A program made the position numbers and the translations under genes. The notes beneath the pieces were generated by a model. The model had not been told where the DNA came from and made no database searches. It saw only the letters and a program-made list of their open reading frames with translations. 64,000 nt of DNA from Shewanella sp. MR-4 (lineage in GTDB: Bacteria > Pseudomonadota > Gammaproteobacteria > Enterobacterales > Shewanellaceae): assembly GCF_000014685.1 (NCBI RefSeq), contig NC_008321.1, positions 992,001 through 1,056,000 on the forward strand, given 5' to 3'. Below, piece by piece: positions 43,287 to 51,796 of the stretch (position 1 is its first letter; each line of letters opens with the position of its first letter).

Positions 43287-43461
43287 TTAGAAGGATTCAA
43301 CCTGTCAGGTCAACGTTTATCGTTAAATTATTGTAGCAATTTGCACGGCTATCCAATTGTAAAAATAGAATTTTTACTCTAATGAAGGGCGGTGAACTGC
43401 AGTGCAAATTTACTACAGCACACCTGAATTTGAGATGAAAAAGCGAGGGTTAGCGTCGAAA

Positions 43462-44244
43462 TTAGCGGGGAGATTGCTCATCGTGGCGTAGGGTGAGCAC
43501 TTCATATCCCGTAGGGGTGACAAGTATCGTATGTTCCGATTGCGCCGAGAGTTTTTTATCGCGGGTAACAACCGTCCAACCATCTTTTTTGAGCTTTATC
43601 TTTTCTGTGCCCTGATTCACCATAGGCTCAATGGTAAACACCATGCCCGCTTTGAGCTTAAGGCCTTGATTCGGCTTTCCATAGTGAAGGACTTGCGGCT
43701 CTTCATGCATTTCTTGACCTATCCCATGGCCGCAGTAATCCCTGACGATGCTATAACCAAAGGATTGCGCATATTGTTGAATCGCATGGCCAATATCGCC
43801 TAGAGTCGCCCCAGGTTTTACCTGTTTTATTCCCTGCCACATGGCAAGATAGGTAACATCAGCCAGCTTTTGGGCTGGGGCGGGCGCCTGTGGCATCACA
43901 TACATTTTACTTGAGTCGGCAATATAGCCGTCTTTCTCGAGGGTTATATCTAAGTTAATGATATCTGTGCTTTTGATGACCTCATGCGCTGAGGGCACAC
44001 CATGGCAGACCACCTCGTTAATGGATGAATTCAACACATATTGATAGCCATACTGACCTTTACTCGCGGGACGCGATTTTAGCTCATTGACGATAAAGGC
44101 TTCGACCGTATCGTTGATATCCATGGTGCTGATGCCGGGGCGGACATAGGTATCAAGCATTTGAAATACTTGAGCTAATAATTGCCCTGCACGGCGCATC
44201 AGTGCAATTTCTTCGGCAGATTTTATCTTCACCTGATTATTCAT
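43462..44244 (-). CDS. map: Type I methionine aminopeptidase
   Basis: Removes N-terminal methionine from new proteins. The 260-aa product has INLDITLEKDGYIADSSKMY, which contains the first Asp ligands (D and D), CGHGIGQEMHEEPQ with the His ligand, and MVFTIEPMVNQG and SEHTILVT with the Glu ligands. It starts 8 bp inside the upstream ParD-like gene, which implies coupled expression. Housekeeping map usually lies next to rpsB, so this is probably an accessory copy; that cannot be verified in the window. Confidence 0.92.
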   Translation of the reverse strand: MNNQVKIKSAEEIALMRRAGQLLAQVFQMLDTYVRPGISTMDINDTVEAFIVNELKSRPASKGQYGYQYVLNSSINEVVCHGVPSAHEVIKSTDIINLDITLEKDGYIADSSKMYVMPQAPAPAQKLADVTYLAMWQGIKQVKPGATLGDIGHAIQQYAQSFGYSIVRDYCGHGIGQEMHEEPQVLHYGKPNQGLKLKAGMVFTIEPMVNQGTEKIKLKKDGWTVVTRDKKLSAQSEHTILVTPTGYEVLTLRHDEQSPR

Positions 44245-44461
44245 CGGCCATTTCCTTTACCTGGGTCACGTTGGCTAGGTTCACATCCGCAGATTTCATC
44301 AGATCGGCGACTAACTGATTAAAGGAGAGTTGCGGATGCAATTCTGCCAGCATCCCGATCCTTATCCAGAATTCTGCCTGCGAGTTGATTGAACGTGACA
44401 TGACCGAACTGGCTTTTCTCAGCTCATCATGCAGTTCTTCGGAAATTTTAACTATGCCCAT
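44237..44461 (-). CDS. ParD-like family protein
   Basis: A 74-aa product, MGIVKISEELHDELRKASSV onward, with a ribbon-helix-helix-like N-terminus (VKISEELHDELR) and RSINSQAEFWIRIGMLAEL, typical of the ParD_like family related to antitoxins. The gene overlaps map by 8 bp, and no toxin gene of the ParE type is adjacent. No ribosome site precedes the ATG. The promoter appears to lie within the inverted repeat, so the mRNA may be leaderless or nearly so. Confidence 0.82.
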   Translation of the reverse strand: MGIVKISEELHDELRKASSVMSRSINSQAEFWIRIGMLAELHPQLSFNQLVADLMKSADVNLANVTQVKEMADE

Positions 44462-44492
44462 AAATATACTTTATATATGTTTCGTATATTTA
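44461..44492. promoter_or_regulatory. Inverted repeat at the ParD-like gene start, candidate operator
   Basis: TAAATATAC (44461-44469) and GTATATTTA (44484-44492) are perfect 9-bp arms with 14 bp between, abutting the start codon. Ribbon-helix-helix proteins commonly bind such repeats to repress themselves. A TATATAAAG element (leftward) in the spacer could be the -10 region. Confidence 0.5.
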
Positions 44493-44748
44493 TTGTATTC
44501 GATCTATATAGCGCTCCGTCAATAATAAATCGACATTGCTTTACCGCAATGACAGCCGAGCCTCTTTTGATCTGTCGCCGTAAGCGCAAGAGAAGTGGCT
44601 AGAAGGCTATGATTTTGCATTGGCATACTTCATGTTTGTGCGGCGCGAATTGAGGCTATTTAGCGGATTTAACGAAACAAGCTGAGCAAAAAGCCCTGCA
44701 ACCTCTGTTATTCAACGGGCAAGATTTGCGAAAGTGACTAACAGTGAT

Positions 44749-44780
44749 GCAGTGTGCTCGCTTATCGGCGAGCACACTGC
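44749..44780. terminator. Perfect 13-bp hairpin after ccoG
   Basis: GCAGTGTGCTCGC pairs with GCGAGCACACTGC around a 6-nt loop, 12 bp beyond the ccoG stop. There is no T-tract, so it may protect the 3' end or terminate inefficiently. The rest of the 330-bp gap (44462-44791) holds nothing else I can name. Confidence 0.55.
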
Positions 44781-44791
44781 CGCATGACGCG

Positions 44792-46222
44792 CTAAGGGCT
44801 AAAGAAGCCGGTTTCTTGGCTAACGCTTTGTTCAGGTTTGCTCACATCCGTTACCGAGAATTCGATAATTTTGCGCCCCGTTGGGATTGCATCCTTATCG
44901 GCTAATACTGTCACTGGATAATCCGATTGCTCGCCCGGAGCAAGGGTAATGACTGGATCGGCAATTAAGCTGAAGGGCATTTCGCTGTTGACCGCGAGTT
45001 GATATTGCTTGGTTTGCTGAGTCTTGTTACGGATCTTCAGCTGGTAGGTATTTTCAACTTTATTATCGGCGGTTTCGCGATACAGGCTCTGTCTGTCGCG
45101 AATGACGTTAAGCTGAATTTCACTGCGACTGGAAAGATCTAAACCTATTACAACCAACATAATGACAACGGCTGCGCCGTAACCTAAAAAGCGTGGCGAG
45201 CGCCAGTTGGAATGGGTGATGCCCTTTAATTCATTCTCGCTGACATAGCTAATTAGGTTTTGTTTGTAGTCGAATTTTTGCATGGTTTCATTACAGGCAT
45301 CGACACAGGCGCCGCAGTTAATGCACTCGTATTGTAGGCCTTGGCGAATATCAATCCCCGTCGGGCAGACTTCGACACATAAGTTACAGTCAACACAATC
45401 ACCGAGTTCAGTCTGTTGTTTGCGCTTACGTGGGCCGCGTGCTTCGCCGCGTGCGGCATCATAGGTGACGGTTTTAGTGTTGGCATCGAACATGACGGCC
45501 TGAAAACGCGCGTAGGGGCAACAGTGTAAGCACATTTGCTCGCGCATCCAGCCAGCATTTAAGTAAGTACAAATCGCGAAAAACCATACCCAGCAGGTCG
45601 TCCAAAAGCCGGCGTTGCCGGTAAAAATATCCAAATAGAGTTCGCGGGCGGGGATGAAATAACCGATAAATCCACAGCCAGTAATTAAGGCGGCTAATCC
45701 CCACAGGCCGTGTTTGAGGCTTCTTTTACCGAGTTTATTGGCTGACCATGGCGCCTTATCCAGCAATTTACGTTTGTTGCTGTTGCCCTCAATTCGGCTC
45801 TCGAGCCAGACAAACATAAAAGTCCACGCGGTTTGCGGGCAAAGATAGCCACACCAGACGCGCCCCCAAAACACAGTAATGAAAAACAACCCAAAGGCGG
45901 CGGCAATAAATACCCAAGCGAGTAAGGTGAAATCCTGTGGCCAGAGCGTGAGGCCGAAAAAGAAGAACTGCTGCTGACTCACATCCAGCAATATCGCTTG
46001 CCGACCATCAAAGGAAATAAAGGGCAGAGCAAAAAACAGCAGTACTAACAGGCTATTCATTGTGGTTCTTAGGCGCTGAAAATAACCCTTCTGCTCTCGG
46101 AAATGAATCTGACCATTCACGGGGGTTGGTTTATCGTCCGCCTGGATATTTTTTACGGGGATAAATTGCTCAGCAGAGGGGCGCTTGGCGTTCTCTCTGT
46201 GTTGGGTGTCACTCTTGGGCAT
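44792..46222 (-). CDS. ccoG: Cytochrome c oxidase accessory protein CcoG (RdxA/FixG)
   Basis: A membrane iron-sulfur protein needed for copper insertion into cbb3-type oxidase. The 476-aa protein has about five transmembrane helices (near 55-73, 95-117, 172-195, 205-222, 345-362). The motif CGYLCPQTAW lies at 124-133, and two 4Fe-4S clusters are at C276/279/282/286 and C300/303/306/310. The C-terminal periplasmic domain is immunoglobulin-like. No ccoNOPQ or ccoI/H/S genes are adjacent. A sigma-54 promoter-like site and a pair of palindromes lie upstream, unlike the usual FNR-type control of this family. Confidence 0.95.
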   Translation of the reverse strand: MPKSDTQHRENAKRPSAEQFIPVKNIQADDKPTPVNGQIHFREQKGYFQRLRTTMNSLLVLLFFALPFISFDGRQAILLDVSQQQFFFFGLTLWPQDFTLLAWVFIAAAFGLFFITVFWGRVWCGYLCPQTAWTFMFVWLESRIEGNSNKRKLLDKAPWSANKLGKRSLKHGLWGLAALITGCGFIGYFIPARELYLDIFTGNAGFWTTCWVWFFAICTYLNAGWMREQMCLHCCPYARFQAVMFDANTKTVTYDAARGEARGPRKRKQQTELGDCVDCNLCVEVCPTGIDIRQGLQYECINCGACVDACNETMQKFDYKQNLISYVSENELKGITHSNWRSPRFLGYGAAVVIMLVVIGLDLSSRSEIQLNVIRDRQSLYRETADNKVENTYQLKIRNKTQQTKQYQLAVNSEMPFSLIADPVITLAPGEQSDYPVTVLADKDAIPTGRKIIEFSVTDVSKPEQSVSQETGFFSP

Positions 46223-46261
46223 ATGCTGTCCTAACGGCTTAAATAAGATTCGGCTCCCTAT

Positions 46262-46277
46262 AGCAAACGTTAGGCCA
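46262..46277 (-). promoter_or_regulatory. Near-consensus sigma-54 promoter of ccoG
   Basis: Read leftward, TGGCCTAACGTTTGCT matches TGGCAYR-N4-TTGCW with one mismatch (C for A at the fifth position) and exactly 10 bp between GG and GC. The predicted start is near 46251, about 30 bp before the ccoG ATG. Confidence 0.75.
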
Positions 46278-46341
46278 AGAGTTTTTTATTTTAAATTATT
46301 GATATTTAATGATTAAGTGTATTTGCGATTTAGTAGGTGTC

Positions 46342-46371
46342 GCGATATATCGCTAATTGGCGATATATCGC
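46342..46371. promoter_or_regulatory. Two GCGATATATCGC palindromes, candidate activator binding sites
   Basis: Perfect 12-bp palindromes GCGATATATCGC at 46342-46353 and 46360-46371 (centres 18 bp apart) lie 90-120 bp upstream of the predicted ccoG start and just beyond the activator gene. A third copy with one change lies before the activator gene. The pair could also form a hairpin with a T-run at the right end, so a terminator role is an alternative. Confidence 0.7.
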
Positions 46372-46381
46372 GTTTTTAAAG

Positions 46382-47848
46382 CTATTCTTCCGCAGGGGTT
46401 TGACGTGTAATCCCGAGCTTCTTCATCCGCGATCTGAGTGTACTTGGCGGGACGCCGAGCACATTGGCCGCACCATTGGGGCCCGAAATACGCCAATTGA
46501 GCTGCTTTAATGTTTGCTCTATGTGTTGTGCTTCCGCCTCGGCCAAGGTTTGCAATGGTGAAGCCGCGGTTTGAGTCTGCAGGTGATTCGTGGGCATGGC
46601 ATGGATTTGTAAAATATCCGTTTGAGATAAAATGGCCTCCCGCTCGAGGATATTTTGCAATTCACGCACATTACCCGGCCAGCTGTAGGCCATCAGTTTT
46701 TGCAGACCTTTTTGGCTCACGCCGCGCAGTTTCTTACCGAGTTTGCGGTTTAGGGAATGCAATATGTGGCTGACAAGCTCGGGCATGTCCTCAAGTCTTG
46801 CTCTCAGCGGCGGCACTTGGATTGGGAAGACATTCAAGCGGTAATAGAGATCCATCCTGAATAAACCCTGTTCAACGCGCTTGAGTAAATCATGGTGACT
46901 GGCGGCGACTAAGCGAATATCGACCTTAATGGTTTCACTGCCGCCGAGTCGTTCGAAGGATTGCTCTTGGATCACCCGCAGCAACTTAGATTGCGCCTCC
47001 AAACTTAATTCGGCCACCTCATCGAGAAACAGTGTGCCTTGATGGGCGAGTTCGAAGCGGCCCTTGCGCTGCTGTGTCGCGCCGGTAAAGGCGCCTTTCT
47101 CATGGCCAAACAACTCACTCTCTAACAGTGAGGCTGAAAACGCCGCGCAGTTAACGCTGATCATGGGCTTATCTTTACGGCGACTCAGTTGATGTAAGTT
47201 GCGGGCAACCAGTTCTTTGCCTGTGCCATTTTCGCCACAAATTAATACGGTACTGTCAGTATTGGCCACCATATGCAGTTGCTGGATCATATGACGGATC
47301 ACCGCGCTGCTGCCCGAAATATCCACATCGCCGGTCTTATCGGCTAACTCGGCTTGGAGATAGTGATTTTCGCTGGCAAGTTGCTCCGACAGGGCTTGAA
47401 CCTGCGCTAAAGCTTGACGTAGCGACTGCTCGGTTTGTTTCTGAATACTGATGTCGCGAAATATCGCGACCACACCGATTAGCTTGTTGTCCCGATAGAC
47501 GGGCGTCGAGCTGTAATGTACTGGAAAGCTGCTGCCATCTTTACGCCAAAACACATCGTGGGTGATTTCCCTTGCTATTCCATCCTTCAAGGTGTTGTAG
47601 ATGGGACAATCTTCTTGGGGATAATGACTGCCATCCGCGTGGCTATGATGATGGCAATTATGGATATTTTTGCCGAGTAATTCTTCATTCTTCCAGCCCG
47701 TCATGCGCTCGGCGGCGGGATTAATAAAGACGGCATTACCATTTAAATCAAACCCATAAATGCCTTCTCCCACGGCATTGAGCAGTAACTGGTTCTCTGG
47801 CAGAAAATGTTTATCCAAGGGCATTGCAGCGGGCTGTGTTGAGGTCAT
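46382..47848 (-). CDS. PAS-AAA+-Fis sigma-54-dependent transcriptional activator
   Basis: A 488-aa enhancer-binding protein without a receiver domain. The N-terminal PAS domain (about 20-130) contains a Cys/His cluster: Cys65, His66-His68, His70 and Cys81, in the form CHHHSHADG then YPQEDCPI. A helical linker leads to the AAA+ domain (about 170-400) with Walker A GENGTGKE, GAFTGA and GTLFLDEVAE. The Fis-type HTH lies at the C-terminus (AANVLGVPPSTLRSRMKKLG). The PAS cluster could bind a metal or sense redox state. The gene lies 160 bp upstream of ccoG, with probable binding sites between them and one before itself. Confidence 0.92.
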   Translation of the reverse strand: MTSTQPAAMPLDKHFLPENQLLLNAVGEGIYGFDLNGNAVFINPAAERMTGWKNEELLGKNIHNCHHHSHADGSHYPQEDCPIYNTLKDGIAREITHDVFWRKDGSSFPVHYSSTPVYRDNKLIGVVAIFRDISIQKQTEQSLRQALAQVQALSEQLASENHYLQAELADKTGDVDISGSSAVIRHMIQQLHMVANTDSTVLICGENGTGKELVARNLHQLSRRKDKPMISVNCAAFSASLLESELFGHEKGAFTGATQQRKGRFELAHQGTLFLDEVAELSLEAQSKLLRVIQEQSFERLGGSETIKVDIRLVAASHHDLLKRVEQGLFRMDLYYRLNVFPIQVPPLRARLEDMPELVSHILHSLNRKLGKKLRGVSQKGLQKLMAYSWPGNVRELQNILEREAILSQTDILQIHAMPTNHLQTQTAASPLQTLAEAEAQHIEQTLKQLNWRISGPNGAANVLGVPPSTLRSRMKKLGITRQTPAEE

Positions 47849-47904
47849 TCCGTTGATTCCTTAATACGAATGAGTGCCCAGAGTATAACTCCTTGAGTCG
47901 TGTC

Positions 47905-47916
47905 GCGATATATCGT
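47905..47916. promoter_or_regulatory. Third GCGATATATCG site, upstream of the activator gene
   Basis: GCGATATATCGT matches the two upstream-of-ccoG palindromes at 11 of 12 bases and lies 57 bp before the activator start. This suggests autoregulation. The rest of 47849-48274 has no gene I can support and is AT-rich in part. Confidence 0.6.
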
Positions 47917-48274
47917 GAGTTACTCGGTAACGCTCGAATTGAATGGTTTAGAGATATGTTTAGAGGTCTGACCATTAACTTGTTGATAATAAAAAGCTTA
48001 TATTTTAATCGATCGAAAGTTGTATTTAGTGCTGGCGTAAAAGAGTGAATTGTTATAAAAATGTTTCATAAATATCTTTGGCTAAGTTGACCTGAACAAA
48101 GCAGGCTCGCCCTTAAGACAGGGAATTCACGGCAACGCGGAGATGTTTATTGAAGTACGGTGTGAGTGAATGAACGAGTTAAATAGCGTTTTGGGGTGAG
48201 ATGGCTGTTAAGAGTACGGAGTGATTTTCTGCCCACCTTTCCGGAAAATTACTTTCTACTGATTTGAAGTGTGC

Positions 48275-48300
48275 AAAAAGGCTGCGATGCAGCCTTTTTT
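48275..48300. terminator. Rho-independent terminator (both directions possible)
   Basis: AAAAAGGCTGC-GAT-GCAGCCTTTTTT is A-rich on the left and T-rich on the right. It serves the leftward thioredoxin-like gene. No rightward gene ends here. Confidence 0.88.
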
Positions 48301-48358
48301 ATTGCGCGAGTGTTGAGCTTTATGGCTTCTTTTTTGAGGTTAAAGCCAAATCAATCGC

Positions 48359-48904
48359 TTACAGTGATTTTGCCTGAGCTAAGCCATTAAGCACGGCCTC
48401 TATAGTGAGCTTTGAAGGCAACACTATACCGTTAGGCGCCCTTGGACCATAGACCTTATTGTAAGGTGTACCCGGTACGCCTTCATGCTTCATATAACCC
48501 GCAATGGTGGAATCGGCTTCGCTCCAATTTCCCTGCATCAAAATAACCTTGTCGGCCATCAGCGCATTCACCACTTGCTCTCTGTGGGTGACTTCAGCCT
48601 TGTTGGTTTGGCAAATGCTGCACCAGTCTGAGGTGATATCCACAAACACTGTGTAGCCATCGGCGACCAGTGGCGCGATTTTTTCAGGGGCCAGCGTGTG
48701 CCACTGCAACTTTTGATAGGCTTGATAATCTTCGCCTTTATGTACAAAACCGATAATTCCGCCTAGGCCGACGGCGAAAAATCCCAATACAAAAATTACC
48801 GCCAGTGGAATGCGTTTACCTTTGCTGCGTTGCCAGATTAACAGGCCAATCGCGCCCACGAGTAATGCGAGAATGATCAGACTGATAAGAGTGATAGTGC
48901 CCAT
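48359..48904 (-). CDS. Membrane-anchored thioredoxin-like protein (DsbD C-terminal type)
   Basis: The 181-aa protein has two N-terminal helices (about 4-25 and 33-53) and then a thioredoxin domain with the redox motif CSIC (Cys95, Cys98) in ITSDWCSICQTNK. VPGTPYNKVYGPRAPNG supplies the cis-proline region. It resembles the C-terminal periplasmic domain of DsbD without the central electron-carrier domain. Its electron donor is not encoded nearby. It could reduce periplasmic thiols or serve copper or cytochrome maturation. Confidence 0.85.
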   Translation of the reverse strand: MGTITLISLIILALLVGAIGLLIWQRSKGKRIPLAVIFVLGFFAVGLGGIIGFVHKGEDYQAYQKLQWHTLAPEKIAPLVADGYTVFVDITSDWCSICQTNKAEVTHREQVVNALMADKVILMQGNWSEADSTIAGYMKHEGVPGTPYNKVYGPRAPNGIVLPSKLTIEAVLNGLAQAKSL

Positions 48905-49106
48905 AAATGCCTACATAAGTTTTCGATAATCCAATCTATCTTAGCGGCTAACAGCTTAAATCTGCGTGAATTTACGCTTTAAAAGCCGATTAAACCTTTG
49001 ACGCATTCGGTTGCAATTGTGCTTTTGCGCCGAGTGCGCAGTCTTTGTAAGCTGGTGCATCAATAAAAAGATCACAAATAACCACTACAGAAGGGAAGAA
49101 TAATTG

Positions 49107-50657
49107 ATGCGAGCGCTAACAGAGAAGCAAACGCCCTCAAAACTGAAATGGGCAAGTGTGTTGCTGCCCTTGTTATTCACTGTGTCCATAGTCGGTCATG
49201 CTGAGCCTGCGCAAAAAAGCGAAGCCAAAGTGGATAAGCTAGTGCCAGAGGTGGTGACGACTAAGCACAGAATGACGATTCAAAATCAAAAGATCAGCTA
49301 TCAAGCCATTAGTGGAGAAACCATTTTAGAGGATGATAAGGGTGAGCCTCAGGCGAGTATCTTCTCTATTACGTATTTACGGGATGATGTGCAAGACAGC
49401 AGTAAACGCCCTGTCACGTTTATTTTCAACGGAGGCCCAGGTTCTGCCTCGCTGTGGCTGCACATGGGACTCTTTGGGCCAAAGCGTGTGATTGTACCAG
49501 GTGATGCCAAAGATGATGGTGCGGCGCCTTATCGGATTGAAGCCAACGATTACTCCTTACTTGATGAGTCTGATTTAGTATTTATCGACCCTGTGGGTAC
49601 CGGTTTTAGCCGTGCGCTTGGTGAGAAGAAAGGCGCCGATTTTTGGGGCGTGAAAGAAGATGCCCAATCCATTGCCGAGTTTATGCGCCGTTGGTTGATT
49701 GAACATAAGCGTTGGAATTCGCCTAAATATCTTGCCGGTGAAAGTTATGGTACGACGCGAGCCGCAGCATTAGTGGATGAGCTCCAAGGCGGTTGGACCG
49801 ATATCTCGGTCAATGGCGTGATGTTGATTTCATCGATTCTCGACTTTAGCCACGCTCGCTATCAACCGGGTAATAACCAACCCTACATTGGTTTTTTACC
49901 GACTATGGCGGCAACCGCGTTTTATCACAATAAAGTCAACGATGCCGACAAGGCCTTAGGGCTCGAAGCGTTTGTCGAACAGGCGCGTCAATTCGCTATC
50001 AAGGATTACGCCTTAGCCCTATTACAGGGTAGTCGTTTAGCGCAAAGCGATTATCAGAGCGTACGCAAACAGTTGGCGCGTTTTACGGGCCTGAGTGAGT
50101 CTTATCTTGACCGAGTGAATTTGCGGGTGAGTGCGAGTCGCTACACCAAAGAATTGCTCAGGGATCAGGATTTGACCGTCGGGCGGTTAGACAGTCGCTA
50201 TACCGGCAAAGATTACGACAGTGGCGGTGACTCGACCGATAACGACCCGTCAGGATATGGTATCGATGGCGCTTATACGGCGGCTATCCATCAGTATCTG
50301 TATGAGGATTTAGGGGTTAAATTATCACGCCCCTTCAACGTGCTCTCCACCGATGTTAACCGTGGCTGGAACTGGAATATCAGCGGTAAGCAAATGCATT
50401 ATGTGAATGTGGCGCCCTATTTAGGGCAGGCGCAGCGCGAGAATAAAGACCTACGCATTTTTGTCGGTAACGGTTATTTCGATTTTGCGACGCCCTTCTT
50501 TGCGACCGAAAATACCTTTGCCGATAATGGCATAGATAATAGCCGTGTCACTATGCATTACTACAAAGCGGGCCACATGATGTATGTGGAGCCCGCGTCG
50601 CTTGAGCAACTGGTGCAAGATATCCGCGCTTTTTATCATCCTAACGCGGCTAAATGA
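49107..50657 (+). CDS. S10 family serine carboxypeptidase-like protein, secreted
   Basis: The 516-aa product has a signal peptide (WASVLLPLLFTVSIVGHA) and then the peptidase S10 domain. FNGGPGSASLWLHMG forms the oxyanion region, AGESYGTTRAA contains the catalytic Ser, IFVGNGYFDFATPF the Asp, and YKAGHMMYVEP the His. S10 enzymes remove C-terminal residues at acidic pH and are uncommon outside eukaryotes and some environmental bacteria. ATG 49107 is favoured over TTG 49104 because AAGGGAAG lies upstream. A terminator follows. Confidence 0.92.
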   Translation: MRALTEKQTPSKLKWASVLLPLLFTVSIVGHAEPAQKSEAKVDKLVPEVVTTKHRMTIQNQKISYQAISGETILEDDKGEPQASIFSITYLRDDVQDSSKRPVTFIFNGGPGSASLWLHMGLFGPKRVIVPGDAKDDGAAPYRIEANDYSLLDESDLVFIDPVGTGFSRALGEKKGADFWGVKEDAQSIAEFMRRWLIEHKRWNSPKYLAGESYGTTRAAALVDELQGGWTDISVNGVMLISSILDFSHARYQPGNNQPYIGFLPTMAATAFYHNKVNDADKALGLEAFVEQARQFAIKDYALALLQGSRLAQSDYQSVRKQLARFTGLSESYLDRVNLRVSASRYTKELLRDQDLTVGRLDSRYTGKDYDSGGDSTDNDPSGYGIDGAYTAAIHQYLYEDLGVKLSRPFNVLSTDVNRGWNWNISGKQMHYVNVAPYLGQAQRENKDLRIFVGNGYFDFATPFFATENTFADNGIDNSRVTMHYYKAGHMMYVEPASLEQLVQDIRAFYHPNAAK

Positions 50658-50702
50658 GAGTGACCGTATTATTTGGCCAGTGTTAAACTGCCACTCCTGT
50701 GA

Positions 50703-50724
50703 AGGCCCTATTGAGGGCCTTTTT
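50703..50724 (+). terminator. Rho-independent terminator of the S10 peptidase gene
   Basis: AGGCCCT-ATTG-AGGGCCT is followed by TTTT. Confidence 0.85.
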
Positions 50725-50743
50725 ATGCTTTAAAGGGTTAAAA

Positions 50744-51358
50744 ATGAGCTTTAGTACTTGGTTAGGACTATTGGCGATTTGTTGCTTGGGCGCTATGTCT
50801 CCCGGGCCGAGTTTGGCCATGGTTGTGCGTCATACCTTGGGCGGTGGTCGCGGCAAAGGGATCGTTTGCGCTTGGGCGCACTCGATTGGTATTGGTATTT
50901 ATGCGTTAGTGACGCTACTCGGACTAGCCGTTGTATTGAAAAAAGCGCCATTGATTTTTAATGGGATCGCGATTTTAGGCGCGCTCTATCTCGCATGGAT
51001 GGGGATCCAAGCATTGCGCTCAAACGGTGGTATGCAGGCAAAACTTGCGGCGGGGGAGGCTACGGATACGCTCACTGCGGCGCGCGATGGTATCGCAATT
51101 TCCCTCTTCAATCCTAAGATTATGTTGTTCTTTTTAGCGCTGTTTAGCCAGTTTGTGATGGTGGCCGATAGCTTGACGGGTCAAGCACTTATCGTGCTAA
51201 CGCCTTTGGTAGTTGATGGGCTTTGGTACACCTTGATTGCCTTACTGTTGTCCCATTCGAGTGTATTGCCTAAGTTACGGGAAAAAGCGGGACTTATTGA
51301 TAAACTTTCTGGTGTGGTACTGATCCTGCTCGCGATACGCGTGGTCTACACTCTCTGA
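50744..51358 (+). CDS. LysE/RhtB-type amino acid exporter
   Basis: The 204-aa membrane protein has about six helices. CLGAMSPGPSLAMVVRHTL is the signature N-terminal motif of the RhtB family, and ISLFNPKIMLFFLALFSQF the mid motif. It exports amino acids or homoserine lactone-like compounds; the substrate is unassigned. ATG 50744 is preferred over GTG 50699, which lies before the terminator of the preceding gene. Confidence 0.92.
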   Translation: MSFSTWLGLLAICCLGAMSPGPSLAMVVRHTLGGGRGKGIVCAWAHSIGIGIYALVTLLGLAVVLKKAPLIFNGIAILGALYLAWMGIQALRSNGGMQAKLAAGEATDTLTAARDGIAISLFNPKIMLFFLALFSQFVMVADSLTGQALIVLTPLVVDGLWYTLIALLLSHSSVLPKLREKAGLIDKLSGVVLILLAIRVVYTL

Positions 51359-51407
51359 CGTTTCACAATGCGTATTGATGAGTGTGAAGAAATAAGTGCG
51401 AAGAGAT

Positions 51408-51438
51408 AAAAAAACGCCATCACAAGATGGCGTTTTTT
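51408..51438. terminator. Bidirectional terminator between exporter and DUF3144 genes
   Basis: ACGCCATC-ACAA-GATGGCGT is flanked by A-runs and T-runs. Confidence 0.9.
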
Positions 51439-51478
51439 ATGGGATTTTAGCAGGCGATGCTTGGCTTTTAGCGCATCA

Positions 51479-51796
51479 TCAGCCTTTAAAGATTTGTACC
51501 GAGTCATCCGCCGCCACCGCTTCTTCCTGCATAACGGGTGGATTAGCGATATGGTCGTCTAGGTTGTCGCTTAGCATTTCGCGGTATTCGGCGCTAAACC
51601 AGTCGAGCGCATTGTCTTTTTCTGCGCCTAAGTCGGCAGATTTGATCGCGGCTTCAAAGGCGTTAAAACGCGCAGCGGCAAAACGCAGGGCCGTGCCGAC
51701 TTTACCGACATCACCTTCCTGCTGGCTTAGCTGATTGGCTAAGGCAATAAATTGATCGGCAAGTTCAAAAATCGTGGTGTTGCTGGTATCAGTCAT
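51479..51796 (-). CDS. DUF3144 family protein, second copy
   Basis: The 105-aa acidic protein MTDTSNTTIFELADQFIALA contains TALRFAAARFNAFEAAIKS and YREMLSDNLDDHIANPP. Its similarity to the protein at 17677-17970 lies in the AARFNAF/VARYNAW and Y-E-M-D-NL regions. Both are helical and cytoplasmic. Function unknown. Confidence 0.82.
   Translation of the reverse strand: MTDTSNTTIFELADQFIALANQLSQQEGDVGKVGTALRFAAARFNAFEAAIKSADLGAEKDNALDWFSAEYREMLSDNLDDHIANPPVMQEEAVAADDSVQIFKG

Noticed and set aside
46342..46371. Palindromes solely as a terminator of the activator gene
   Set aside because: The T-run lies on the + strand, while the activator is transcribed leftward. A third copy occurs upstream of the activator gene, so a protein-binding role fits better.
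48180..48300. Possible small RNA ending at the + strand T-run
   Set aside because: The hairpin is symmetric and explained by the leftward thioredoxin-like gene; no + strand promoter identified.
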